Assembly (NCBI GenBank): GCA_964035575.1
Contig: OZ037894.1
Location: 434,001 to 498,000, forward strand
Direction of reading: 5' to 3'
Source of the DNA: Rhynchopus sp. YZ270_cl-10
Lineage: Eukaryota; Euglenozoa; Diplonemea; Diplonemida; Diplonemidae
DNA length: 64,000 nt
Below the pieces are notes generated by a model. It was not told the DNA's origin, did not search any database, and saw nothing but the letters and a program-made list of their open reading frames with translations. The position numbers were made by a program, and so were the translations under genes. Positions within the stretch are counted from its first letter, which is position 1, and each line of letters starts with the position of its first letter. Positions 21,184 through 31,387 of the stretch are shown here, piece after piece.

Positions 21184-22212
21184 AGAGTAAACCCGGGACC
21201 GTGTCCCGGCTGGTGCCGTTTTTCACATCTAGGACGTGCGGGTTGCCGATATACGGAGGTCACCTCCCCGTTGTTGCCACACAGAGTTTACAGACAGCAC
21301 ACCTCCCCCTCAGGGTGTGGCAGCATCGTTTAGGACACTGGCCTGACGTCAAAAGGTGGAAGCCTGAAAAAAGGTTCCCGTGATCAGCTGATATGCTGGT
21401 CGGTGTGTTCGCTTGATGTTTTCTTTGTTTTTGGTGTCCTCTTGTTGCTAGTAAGAGTAAAAGTAAAAGTAGATAAAAGTAAAAAGTTATGTTCCCTTCA
21501 ATTCGTTACAGCTGGTCTCAGAAGGTCACTCAGAGAGTCATCAGACAATCCGGAGGACACCAAGTATTCTAGGACCACTTCTGGTTGTTGAGTGAGGAGT
21601 GTTCCCCACGAGGTGTTGCTGCACAGGTTGGCTCTTTTGTCAGTAAGCTTGGGGCATTGCTTCAGGAGGTGTTTCGCCGTCACATTCGTCTTTCCGCACG
21701 CCTTGCAGTTGGGGGTGTCGTTGTGGCTCCTGTCCGTGTACAGGAGGGGGTGTCGTCTTGTGCGCAGGAGTCTCATCTCACGCGCGCCCTTACGCGTCAG
21801 TCGTCTTGGGCGGAGTTGTGGGTGGCGGAGTTGTGTCTTCGTCTTCGCTTTGGCGTCGGTGTGCTGGCACGCGTATGCGCTGTCTTCGGTGGGTGTGACG
21901 GTGTGCTGCGCTGCCACCCTCTTGATCTGAGAGGCGGCCGTCATCATCGCTATGGGTTCCAGTTGTGGTACCATGGCGTTTGCGTGCCGCTTTGCCTCTT
22001 TGTCTGCAGCTTCGTTTCCAGTCAGGCCGACATGGCTTGGTACATACTGGAAGTCGACGTGTACACCTTTGCGCGTGAGCGTGTGTATCGCACGCCATAT
22101 GTCGTGCAGTGTGTGTTCGACTGCCTTCTGCGGTCCTCCCTCCAGGGCGCGGATGGAGGACTGGCTGTCCGTGAGGATCGCCACTCTCGCGTGTTTAAAG
22201 AGGACTTTTTGA
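21184..22212 (-). mobile_element. 5'-truncated LINE with RNase H domain
   Basis: On the minus strand, coding sequence enters at about 22212 within an RNase H domain. AILTDSQSSI carries a catalytic Asp, and VPSHVGLTGNEAADKEAKRH is the H-x-G-x-x-G-N-E-x-A-D block. Then comes a zinc motif CKACGKTNVTAKHLLKQC and the stop at about 21498. This order is typical of I/ingi-like LINEs that carry RNase H. The 3' UTR has a TTTTAC-rich stretch and the words GCTGCCACACCCTGAG and GGAGGTGTGCTGTCTG. The first catalytic Asp of RNase H and everything upstream are missing. It is one of the few features on the minus strand. Confidence 0.85.
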
Positions 22213-23513
22213 AAATGGGGAAAAAAAGAAAAAAAAAAAAAGTTCTGCTAAGTGGTTCAGACCCGTTCTACCTGTTAAAAAAGCTCAGGAGAAGAAGATA
22301 TGGAGAGGTGAGTGCTCAAACGTCCCAAAAAAGTCAAAATCGGGCGTTGGTAAAAAAAAAAGTTGCGTACCGTGCGCCTGCGGCGCAAGCATGTACCCCA
22401 CCAACGTGGACCATCAACAGAATATTTTCAAAATCGGAAATCCTAGCGGAGAGCCTGGTCTATACCAATATAAAAAAAAAAAATTCTTTCTCTCTCTCTC
22501 TCTCTCTTTCTCTGGATCGCCGGAATGCGGTTGCCTCCCCATTGATTTCTGTTCTCTTTATTTATAAGGTGACTAAGCACGAGAGGCTTAGGATCATCTT
22601 ATAAACTTTTTCTTTATTTTCTTTTCAAAGATTTCTCCTTTTTTTTTTGTTCCCACCCACGGAGTGTCAGCCAGGCGCTATCAGCTTTTTCTCCTTTTTT
22701 TTAAAAAAAAGACCAACTTGGTATATTTCGGGGTCCCAGCGCGTGTACTTTACGCGCTATTAGGATGTTGCACTGAAAGAAAGCAATGGTTAAAATCGAT
22801 TGAAAAACGGGTGCATTTTTTTAAAGGTGGCGTGAGGGTTTAGGGTCATCTTATACACTTTTTTTCTTTTCTTTGTTACTGTTTGCTACAGTAGTATCTG
22901 ACGTTGCTTTATGTTTGTTCAAATTTTTTTTTTTAGTCTGGTGGATGATGGGTGGAAAAAAAGAGATCCGTCACCTTGTCCAGCAAGTCCATTTCCCTTT
23001 TCCCTCGCCACACACCCATGTGGAAAGTTAACACCCCCTTTGTGGCAAGCCACAACACGCAACAAAAAAAGTAAAAAAGACAGAAAACATACCAACCCAG
23101 CTTCAAAAAACACAGGTTTCCAAAAACTGCTGGGAACAAAAAGAAAATAACGCTGGAGTATAAAACAAAGATAAAAAAAAAAACGACACAAAACAAAACA
23201 AAATCCCTTCCTTTTATTTTAACCCATTTCCTCAAAATGCCAATCACACCTCCAAAATTCACATCAGAAAAAGCACCCTCCTCCCCCCTCCCCCCTCCCC
23301 TGATACACATTTGGTCGAATACTCAAAACCGGGAGGGTTTTGGGTATTCAACAAAATCGTTCATTTTTTTTTTTATATTCCTTCCTCCACACTTTTTATT
23401 TTTTTTTCTTTCGTTACCCTTCTTTTAGGGTGACTAATCTGAGCCCCTTAGGGCCACACCCTTTTCAACTTTTCTACCCTCCACTTCCTCCTCTTCCTCC
23501 TCCCCCCCCCACT
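22213..23513. other. spacer and leader region
   Basis: No gene is seen. It holds the 20-bp core GTACCGTGCGCCTGCGGCGC at 22367-22386, a (CT)n run at about 22489-22514, family A repeats at 22566-22612 and 22826-22865, and a degenerate one at 23429-23480 in the likely 5' leader of the next gene. An acceptor-like CCCTTCTTTTAG ends at 23428. Confidence 0.5.
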
Positions 23514-26500
23514 ATGCCGAACCTCATAATACTATGCTGTGTTCTTCTGGTAGCTGGTAATACGCAAGGCCCTGGGCAGAGGTTGCCGATCCGGCTGATT
23601 GGTGTACTCAATAGATCCCCCCCTATCGCCCCTCATAAGGCGTCTTGGGGGCCTTTGGTGCCGTGTGGTAGTATAAATGCGGACTGTTGGCGTGGTGGGT
23701 ATCCTGCAGTTGCAGCATGGATGGAGCATCTGTCGCATGGGGTAAGGGGGACAGTGAAGGTTATAACTGCAGATATCAAATCAAGAACGGTGTTTGGGCA
23801 TTCCAAAGGGTTGGAGTTGAACTATGACGTCTGGGAACGGCTTCAATTAGATTTTGTGACCCTTCCAGATGACCATATATTAGACATTCGACACGGCGAT
23901 GCGAATGTCGAACGGTTTCTTTATTCCAGTCCTCTCCCGATCTCCTTGGTTGGCATCGTTATTCGTGGGAAGCATGCATACCTTACGGACCTCTTCTCGA
24001 GCTGGTATATCAAAAAAATCGATGGGATTACGATAGGAATTTTTACGCTTTGGTCACCATGGTTTCATGGCGATTCCACAGAGGCTATTCCTTATGAGTT
24101 TGTCATTCCTTTTGTGACAAGGAGGTTGAGGGGGCTTGGTGTGGATAAGATTATCGTGCTCCGGTTAGGGCATAAAGGGGTGGACGGGGAGGAGGTGCTA
24201 TTGACGACCTATGACATTGATGTTGTGGTGCTGGCGACTCTTTCGGGGATGGAAGAGGGGGTGGTACGAAACGGCACCACAGTGTTGGTTGCACCGCTCG
24301 CAAAACGGTCCAGCGAATACCCTGTTGTGGTGGTAGATCTACTCCAGGGAGAAACAGGCTGGAGTTATTCCTTGCAGGAAATCAGCCCTTTTAAGAGTGA
24401 TCCTCCCCACGGAAGGGACGATCCGTTATACCAAAGGGAGTTGGGGTGGATGCAGGAGCAGCTCGTTGCGATTAGACAGAATGATTACGTTGTTGCAACT
24501 TCTATGAGCGCCATGCCAGGTGTACGGAGCACTCTGTCAGGGATCAACCCCTGCAGGAAAGGGGAATGCGAGCTGGGGAACCTCTTCGCAGACGCAACGA
24601 AGGGGGAGATGAAGACAGAGGTGGCGATCATCAATGCGGGTAGTATCAGGGGCTTTGGGTGGGCTGCGGGGGAGATCAGACGGAGCCATATCTGGGAAAC
24701 CTTCCCCTTTGCCGACGTCATATGTCGATTCAATTTAACCGGCGCGATGCTCCTCGCTGCCATCAACCATGGAACAAGCCGACTTCTCCCCAACGGCAGT
24801 AGAGACCCTGCAAACAACCTCGGCCTCTTCCCTCAGGTCAGCGGCATACGTTTTTCAGTCAACCCAAGTCTCACCCCATATCAGCGCGTAGTCTCCCTAG
24901 ACATATGGTCAGACGGGAAGTACAACCCCGTAGAGAAGCGACGCCTCTACTCCGTTGCGGCTTCCAGCTATATCGCAAAGGGGGGTGATGAATATACAAT
25001 GCTGAGGGACAACAGGCAAGACGGGTCGTATCAGTGCTCTGGACGGGATGTGACCGGGGTGGTGGAAGGGTACCTAAAGGGAAGGGCAAAGTACTACCCT
25101 GCAGTGTCGTCGAGAATTACTGTCGCGATGAAAGGGGATTCTCTGATAATGGTGAATCATACGCGTTACAACTGCACGATCCGGCAGAAACTCAATACAC
25201 ATTGGAGTGACTGTGTGGACTGTCCAGAGGGGTTCTGGCACCCCGATGTGGACAGCCCTGCCTGCGTCGAAGAGCTCTCCTCTGGGGTGAATGTTGCGCG
25301 AATTCTTTTCATTATTGGTGCGGGGCTGGTTGTGATCATGGTACCGGTGGTCTGGAAACTAACAGAAAAACAGAGACGGATCAATGCGTTATACAAAAAC
25401 AGCGTTGTTGCGGAAAAATGCGCTAAGGCTATTGGAGCAATGCAGCTTGAAGAGGTGCAGTTTTTAAAGGACATCCCGCACCCGAATGGCATACAGAAAG
25501 CGTTCATCGAGATCATAGGGAACCTGATGATGTATCGCCCCTATCTTCCTGCAGCTTTACTCCGCACCTCAGAGTGTTCCAGCAGTATAGCAGTTGACGA
25601 AGCGACCCTCCCAGGGCGAGAGTCCAGTGAGGCCACCATTGTCTTCACAGACATCCGTTCGTCTACTACAATATGGGAAACAGCGCCCGAAGGAATGCGT
25701 CTTGGCCTTCTAGTACACAACGCTGTTATCCGCGAAGCCACCGAAAGATACAATGGATATGAAGTGAAAACCATAGGCGATGCTTTCATGCTCGCCTTCC
25801 AGACGCCGCTTGAAGGGATGGAGTGCGCGCTGCAGATCCACCAACAACTTCGTGCCAGCGAATGGCCCCTATCACTTCTAGAGGATGCGAAGATATGCGA
25901 GCCTCAGGGCGCTCTGTGGGGGGGTCTTACAGTGCGGATAGGACTAAACACTGGACCGGTCTCTGTCGAGATAAACACCCTCACATCGCGGATGGACTAT
26001 TTCGGACATACAGTGAACGTTGCGTCGCGTCTTGAGAGTGTGTGCATCCCTGGTGCTATCGCGGTGTGCACTAAACTGTGGTCTTCCCTCGAAAAGCAAT
26101 GCGCCGCAGTCGCTGCGGACGCCATCGAAGTAAAACTGAAGGGTGTGAGCGCGACGGTGTGGACATGCTGTGTGTGGCCGAATTCCCTTGCAGGGAGACG
26201 GGACATCCCTCTTCTCGAACCTGTCGGCACTCCAGGAGAGTTCTCTTCCTACTACTCGAACCCCCTTGGGGCACGTCTCCTGAGGCGAGATGAGTCTGTT
26301 GGCACACCGGTACACCATCAGCAATGTACCTCCTCGACTGTAGGCGCAGTGCAGCTTGACGTAGGCGATCCAGATCATAGTGGTGTGCTTCGGTTGATGA
26401 GTGCAAGCATAACGAAGTTGATTGTATTGTTGGATAAAACGACCGGAACATTGTTGTCGGTGATGGGTGGGGTGGTGTTTGTTGGGTGGGGGTTGAAAGG

Positions 26501-26849
26501 GGGGTCCCCGCATTTGGAGAGTGGGATCCGGTTTGCGCAGCTGTTGCAAAGAATGCCTATGTTGTGGGAAGGGGCTGCGTTGGTGAGTGGTGTGGTATTG
26601 CGTGGTGACGTAGGGTCTCGTGCACAACGTTTCGTTGCTGTCATGGGCAAGGCAGTGCAGCGCAGTCTCGACCTCTGTTGCTATGCTTCTCAAAAGAACC
26701 TCTACCTCTGCGAACCCCCACCAGGAACCGAACCCCCAACAAACCACGAAGCCGTTCTGACCCCCGACAAGGAATGCCACGGGGTCTACACTGTGGGGTT
26801 GTTGGATAACAGCGATGATGACAGTATGTATGCACACTCGTGTGCGTAA
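23514..26849 (+). CDS. receptor-type adenylyl cyclase with 5'-nucleotidase-like ectodomain
   Basis: The protein has 1111 residues. A signal peptide (MPNLIILCCVLLVAG) precedes a region that lines up with the 5'-nucleotidase family: a divergent metallophosphatase half, then the C-terminal half (about 320-560) with NLFADAT and IINAGSIRG. The metal-binding D-x-H-G and G-N-H-E signatures are not visible, so the ectodomain is probably inactive and used for sensing. One membrane helix (about 594-616, ILFIIGAGLVVIMVPVVW) leads to a class III cyclase domain. It has both metal Asp (FTDIRSST about 710; IGDAFMLAF), adenine-selecting Lys and Asp (EVKTIGD, DYFG) and the Asn/Arg pair (VNVASRLES). A second, degenerate cyclase-like domain lies at about 960-1070. 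The topology resembles trypanosomatid receptor cyclases. ATG 23514 is chosen because it starts the signal peptide. A GTATGT at 26824 could be a donor that changes only the last few residues. Confidence 0.88.
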   Translation: MPNLIILCCVLLVAGNTQGPGQRLPIRLIGVLNRSPPIAPHKASWGPLVPCGSINADCWRGGYPAVAAWMEHLSHGVRGTVKVITADIKSRTVFGHSKGLELNYDVWERLQLDFVTLPDDHILDIRHGDANVERFLYSSPLPISLVGIVIRGKHAYLTDLFSSWYIKKIDGITIGIFTLWSPWFHGDSTEAIPYEFVIPFVTRRLRGLGVDKIIVLRLGHKGVDGEEVLLTTYDIDVVVLATLSGMEEGVVRNGTTVLVAPLAKRSSEYPVVVVDLLQGETGWSYSLQEISPFKSDPPHGRDDPLYQRELGWMQEQLVAIRQNDYVVATSMSAMPGVRSTLSGINPCRKGECELGNLFADATKGEMKTEVAIINAGSIRGFGWAAGEIRRSHIWETFPFADVICRFNLTGAMLLAAINHGTSRLLPNGSRDPANNLGLFPQVSGIRFSVNPSLTPYQRVVSLDIWSDGKYNPVEKRRLYSVAASSYIAKGGDEYTMLRDNRQDGSYQCSGRDVTGVVEGYLKGRAKYYPAVSSRITVAMKGDSLIMVNHTRYNCTIRQKLNTHWSDCVDCPEGFWHPDVDSPACVEELSSGVNVARILFIIGAGLVVIMVPVVWKLTEKQRRINALYKNSVVAEKCAKAIGAMQLEEVQFLKDIPHPNGIQKAFIEIIGNLMMYRPYLPAALLRTSECSSSIAVDEATLPGRESSEATIVFTDIRSSTTIWETAPEGMRLGLLVHNAVIREATERYNGYEVKTIGDAFMLAFQTPLEGMECALQIHQQLRASEWPLSLLEDAKICEPQGALWGGLTVRIGLNTGPVSVEINTLTSRMDYFGHTVNVASRLESVCIPGAIAVCTKLWSSLEKQCAAVAADAIEVKLKGVSATVWTCCVWPNSLAGRRDIPLLEPVGTPGEFSSYYSNPLGARLLRRDESVGTPVHHQQCTSSTVGAVQLDVGDPDHSGVLRLMSASITKLIVLLDKTTGTLLSVMGGVVFVGWGLKGGSPHLESGIRFAQLLQRMPMLWEGAALVSGVVLRGDVGSRAQRFVAVMGKAVQRSLDLCCYASQKNLYLCEPPPGTEPPTNHEAVLTPDKECHGVYTVGLLDNSDDDSMYAHSCA

Positions 26850-27314
26850 TGGAGGGGGGGTTTGGGTGGGGGAGGGATCTGTGTGGTGTTATGTTTACAC
26901 ATAACGCCGAAGAAAAATATCGTTGGGAGGCGGTAACGGGGGGACATCCAAATTCGTACAAACAAATCATCATTTTTGTTTCTTTTGTGCATATTTTTTT
27001 GGGGAGGTATTGAAAAATACTATTCGGTATTCTACCTTCCCCCTTGGCGCGTTTTTTTTTTTTTTTGGCCCTGATGATAGTTCACTATTGATTTCAAAAA
27101 AGTGCGTTTTTTTTTTCCCCTCTGGTTGTGCAGATCTGTGAGCATAGATAAAAAACAAACGGCAGAGCAACACAGCAAAATTATCGTTTCCTCTCTCGCT
27201 CTCTCTCTCTCTCTCTCTCCCCTTTAAAATATCGGCATTTTTTTTTTTCTTCCACATCCCCCATTTTTCCTCCACAGCCACCTACTACCATCGTCTCTCC
27301 CCCTTTTTTGCACA
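26850..27314. other. spacer and GST leader
   Basis: No gene is seen. It includes a (CT)n run (about 27190-27221). TTTTTCCTCCACAG ends at 27277, a strong pyrimidine-AG acceptor 37 nt before the next ATG. Confidence 0.5.
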
Positions 27315-28049
27315 ATGTTGACTTTGATGGGAGTTCCGTTGTCGCAGCCGTTCCGTTCGTGCGTATGGTTGTTAACAATCAAGAAGATGCCCTTTGATGT
27401 TCAGGTTGTGATCCCGGGGTCAAAGGCTGCGGGAGGGACACGGCACCCCGACTTCAAGAAGGCAGTTCCTGGAGGGACGATTCCCGCATTGAAGGATGGC
27501 GACTTTGTCTTGTCTGAGAGCATCGCGATTCTGCAGTACCTTTGCGACAAGAACGGATGGAACGATTTCTACCCGAAGGATGTGCAGCAGAGAGCCTTGG
27601 TGGATCAGATCACTCATTGGTCCCATAGAACCATCAGAGAGACCACCATTGGGTATTTGTTCCCGCTGTTCAGACCAGGTGACGCAAAGATGCCGAAGTT
27701 TTTTTACGAAGCCTCGCAAAAGATTGCAGTACACTCGATCGGCGTGTTGGAGGATAACTACCTTCAGAGCAGGCCATACCTGACTGGAGACCACCCGACC
27801 ATTGCGGACATCGTGGTGTACACCGAGGTGCAGCAGCTGAGAGCAGGGAACCTGCTTGATTTGTCGTCATTCCCAAAGGTGTGCGCTTGGTTGGATCGCA
27901 TGCAAAAACTGCCTGGACATGATGTTGCCTTTGCATCTCTGCACGCTCTCGGGGATATGAGCGAAAAGACTGCCTTAACACCAGAGGAAATGAAAAACGG
28001 AACGATCGCAGGGCTCAAAGCTATTCGTACCTTCGCAGCGAAGCTTTGA
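27315..28049 (+). CDS. glutathione S-transferase, theta-like
   Basis: The enzyme has 244 residues, the usual GST size. The N-terminal thioredoxin-like domain starts LTLMGVPLSQPFRSCVWLL, where a Ser near the start is the likely glutathione-activating residue as in theta-class enzymes. It continues to the glutathione-binding GDFVLSESIAILQYL (SES motif). The helical C-terminal domain has the conserved PTIADIVVYTEVQQL Asp that caps a core helix. It would conjugate glutathione to electrophiles, or reduce peroxides, in the cytosol. No targeting signal is seen. The frame is uninterrupted and the ATG is the first after a clear pyrimidine-AG. Confidence 0.9.
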   Translation: MLTLMGVPLSQPFRSCVWLLTIKKMPFDVQVVIPGSKAAGGTRHPDFKKAVPGGTIPALKDGDFVLSESIAILQYLCDKNGWNDFYPKDVQQRALVDQITHWSHRTIRETTIGYLFPLFRPGDAKMPKFFYEASQKIAVHSIGVLEDNYLQSRPYLTGDHPTIADIVVYTEVQQLRAGNLLDLSSFPKVCAWLDRMQKLPGHDVAFASLHALGDMSEKTALTPEEMKNGTIAGLKAIRTFAAKL

Positions 28050-28324
28050 TTTTGTTTTGTTTTTTTTGAAATTTTGAGGGCGAGAGAAATAATTGAAGAG
28101 CCCTTATTGGCCCAAAGAAAACCCCCCCTCCCAAAAAGGCGTACGTTTTCAAACAGCCCCTCTAACCCCAAAGTCTAGCATTTTTTTTGTTTTGGCCTCA
28201 CTTCACGGCCAGCTGGTCAGTGGGAGCGTATTGCTGATAACAATGTCAACACAGAATATTCATTACACACTTTACGCACAAACAAAAACCATAACCCACT
28301 TATTTTTTTTCTAAATGTATAAAA
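28050..28324. other. gene-free spacer
   Basis: No gene or clear repeat is seen. ATAAAA at 28319-28324 is the left target duplication of the next element. Confidence 0.45.
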
Positions 28325-29271
28325 CAGGCTGTATCCTAATCTGGATTCTGGGACACGTTTTTTCGGCCCGTTTTCAACCCTTTTTTTTTTTTTTCTGGGT
28401 TCTGGGACACGCTTTTTTTTTTTTTTCCCGCTTTTTTTTTTTTTTTTTTTCGTGGTACGTGGCGATTTTTTTAGCCAAAAGAAAGAAAAAAATCGGCCGG
28501 CAATAAATTTCCCTCAGGCAATAAATTTCCTTCCAGGATATGCACCTGGGAACTGGGTTGCATCCTGTACCTTAATTTTTTTTGCCTGCGGCGCCATTTT
28601 TCCTTTTTTGCTCCGCAAAAAGGGTTCGTTGAGTGACTTGTATCAATAGCTATATTCGTACACCGTACTCTAATTTTTTTTCGCCTGCGGCGCCATAAAA
28701 AAAATGCAGTTCCCTATCAGGGGTCGCGCTGGATTACTACCGACTACCGTAGATTTTGGTGATTTTGCTCGGTACGTTTTTCCTTACTAAAACCAGAGAA
28801 TCTCATATTTCATAGTAAGGGTGCGTTAGAGTGTTTTTACACGCACATGCGACCTCACCGAGCAATCGGCTCGCGCAATCAAAAGAAGGCAGGGAAAAGG
28901 GAAAAGAAAAAGGCAAAAGTTGGGTACCGTGCGCCTGCGGCGCTACCTGTTCCCAGTCAAAACACCACAATTTCATGGTTCTCAGCCTGAAAATGACTAT
29001 TGTTTACGAGGATGGGTTCATATTTTGCGGAAATTTAAATCACCAAAATTTTGTACATATGAGCGGAGATGCCCCGCCAACGTACGGGGCCGAAAGCTCG
29101 GAATGAGTTTACCGGGCCACATATGAGCGGAGATGCCCCGCCAACGTGCGGGGCCGAAAGCTCGGAATGGGTTTTTTTTTGTCTTTTTTTTTTTTTTTTT
29201 TTGGGAAAAAAAATTCTGGGACACGACGGGTCCGAAAATGGTGGTTTTTTCCCGACTTAGGATACAGCCTG
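28325..29271. mobile_element. 947-bp CAGGC-ended DNA element
   Basis: Perfect 15-bp terminal inverted repeats CAGGCTGTATCCTAA and TTAGGATACAGCCTG are flanked by the direct repeat ATAAAA (28319-28324, 29272-29277). No transposase is encoded. Inside are three CTGGGACACG words, two GCCTGCGGCGCCAT words, the 20-bp core GTACCGTGCGCCTGCGGCGC at 28924-28943, and a tandem pair with 64-bp period (starts 29057 and 29121) containing GAGCGGAGATGCCCCGCCAA. The shared core and CAGG ends link it to the element at 8216-9020. Confidence 0.82.
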
Positions 29272-29621
29272 ATAAAAGGGTGAGTTGCATCGCTCTTTAA
29301 AAATCCCCCATATTTTGATTGTTTCTTTACTAATATTCACTAGCAATCTTTACGAATGTTCTTTGGAGTTTCTCCCCCCTTTTTTTACACCCGGTACTGT
29401 GCTGACCTCCTCCCCTTTGTTGCGCTCAGCAACGAGACGATCACATTTTGAACCCTTACCCGTTTCCTCCAAAACCAGCTTTTGTGTTTAATGAAAGTGT
29501 GACCGGAAATTGTAAAATTTTTTTTTTTTTTTAAATGCATCTGTTAAATTAACGGGAAGTCAGCCTGTGTAGGTTACAGCAAAAGCAAGTCTTTCAAGAC
29601 CAGAATTTTAATCGTCATTTT

Positions 29622-29783
29622 AGTCGTCATCGTACGTGCCAAAATTACGAACTCCGGCTGGGGAAATGACATCATCCCTGACAACAAACTTGTAGAAGCC
29701 AGCGCAGCTGATGCTGTGCGATAACGAATATGATAAGGTGACTAAGCACGAGAGGCTTAGGATCATCTTATAAACTTTTCTTT
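29622..29783 (+). mobile_element. 5'-truncated LINE 3' end, second copy
   Basis: About 160 bp, almost identical to 15774-15934: GTCATCGTACGTGCCAAAAT through the same coding end and TAA, ending with the 48-bp module. One difference is GACATC against GATATC. The new DNA begins abruptly after ATTTTAGTC. Confidence 0.9.
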
Positions 29784-29979
29784 AATCTCTGCCTACAAAT
29801 ATTTAAATAATTTTTGAGGTGCCGTGGCGTCTTGCAACGAAGGAGACAGCGTCATCAGTGTTGCCCACTTCTTTTGTTCTTTTGTCGACATTCTTTGTGC
29901 CAATACGACACACCACAAAACCTACCACACGATGGACCCTTTCTGGGAAAGGGCAACTTTACTCCGGAGTTCCCCTAGC

Positions 29980-30187
29980 GGGAGTTGATACTCCCCCTAG
30001 GCATACCCCAAAGGCGAATTCGTATTCACCCTATATTCGGATCTCAAAAATCCTGGACCATATTTGCCCTTTTTTCGGATCCGAATATAGGGCGGATATA
30101 GAAGAAACAGGGCGAACACCGTATTCGCCCTTTTTTTCTTCTACATTCGCCTTCGAGGATATGCCTATAGGGGGAGTTGGTACTCCC
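29980..30187. repeat. 208-bp foldback element GGGAGTTGATACTCCC
   Basis: The left arm, GGGAGTTGATACTCCCCCTA through AAAGGCGAA, pairs with the right arm ending GGGGGAGTTGGTACTCCC. A second inner stem is formed by CTATATTCGGATC and GATCCGAATATAG. Each end is itself a short palindrome (AGTTGATACT, AGTTGGTACT). No family is recognised. Confidence 0.65.
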
Positions 30188-30784
30188 TCCCGTTTGACCT
30201 CTTTTTTTAACTTTCCCCTTTTGTCAGAAGGGTACCGTGCATGCTATGCCCCCCACTCCCCCCTCCTCCTCCTCCTCCTTTTTGCCGCAGTGATAATTTT
30301 TTTATCATTCCAACGAATCCAAACTAAAGCAAAACCTCCTCGCAAAATAGCATTTCCCTCCCCCTCGGAACTCTCTCTCTCTCCACCATCCAACACCCTC
30401 CCCCTATCCCCTCCATTCATGTCGGTTCTCGGTCCTCGTACTTTTTAGGGCTACGTGCTTTATATACTACTTATATGTAGTTATGTATTTTCCAAGTGGA
30501 CCCGACTACCCGATGTTTTACATCATTTTCTTTTACTTTTAATCCTACCTTTTAGCGAAAAACACTCCCACCCTCCCCAATACAGAAATCTGTTTTTGTC
30601 CCCAGACTGCCCCCCTGTTTTGGATACGGAGTGCCTTTTGTTTTAAATAAAAAGTAATTTATTGCTTTTATCTATTCAAAAAAAATATTTATTTATCAAA
30701 AACCCCCTATCCCCTCCATATGCCTTCCCACTCATAACCAAAATCCAGCAACCAAACACAAAACACAAAACACACACCCTAAAA
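30188..30784. other. spacer and leader
   Basis: No gene is seen. The last 120 nt are pyrimidine-rich, with an AG at 30748 (AAATCCAG) before an A/C-rich leader. Confidence 0.45.
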
Positions 30785-31387
30785 ATGGCAATCCGCTCTG
30801 TTCTGAGACTCGGAGGCATGCGTGCGATGCGCCCTGCTGCCGGAGTGCGCTTCCTCTCCAGCAAATGCGAGGAGGAGCTGGACGAGGAGAACCGTCTCCT
30901 CGCAGACATGGGCACCACCACGATCCCCGCAGGCTGGGATGTCGAGCACACCAAGGGGAACGGATTCTTCCGTGCGCAGAAGAAGGCCGACGGTGCGGAG
31001 CTCCTCATCGACTGTGAGTTCAAATCGCACACTGCGGACGACACCCACTTCACCGTGGTTGTGAAGCGCAACGGTGTCGTCTGCGACTTCACCCTGAAGT
31101 ACGACGCCGGTCTCAACGGGCTCACCCTTGTCGGCATGGCAACCTACCCCACCTGGGGAGCCGCTGTGGATCTGACCCCCGCTGCCGACCTTGAGCGTGA
31201 CAGCCACTACGAGGGACCGACCGAGGAGGACCTCGAGAACGCAGGCATCGCTGAGAAGGCGCTTGCCTTCCTTGAGGGCAACGGTGTGACCACCGAGGTG
31301 GGAGGCTTCGTGCACCAGCACTGCCAGTTCCTCGAGCAGCAGTCGTACATCGCCTTCCTGAACGATGTCAAGGCGCTGTCTGCTTGA
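30785..31387 (+). CDS. p32/MAM33 family mitochondrial matrix protein
   Basis: The protein has 200 residues. The first 25 or so are Arg-rich and without acidic residues (MAIRSVLRLGGMRAMRPAAG, then VRFLSS), a mitochondrial presequence. The mature part is acidic. It ends with EKALAFLEGNGVTTEVGGFV, HQHCQFLEQQSYIAFL and NDVKALS, the C-terminal helices of the MAM33/C1QBP fold, which forms a negatively charged trimeric ring. Members act in mitochondrial translation and RNA or ribosome handling; in trypanosomes p22 helps RNA editing. Which of these applies here is unknown. Codon use is strongly biased to G/C at third positions, unlike most neighbours, suggesting high expression. Confidence 0.9.
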   Translation: MAIRSVLRLGGMRAMRPAAGVRFLSSKCEEELDEENRLLADMGTTTIPAGWDVEHTKGNGFFRAQKKADGAELLIDCEFKSHTADDTHFTVVVKRNGVVCDFTLKYDAGLNGLTLVGMATYPTWGAAVDLTPAADLERDSHYEGPTEEDLENAGIAEKALAFLEGNGVTTEVGGFVHQHCQFLEQQSYIAFLNDVKALSA

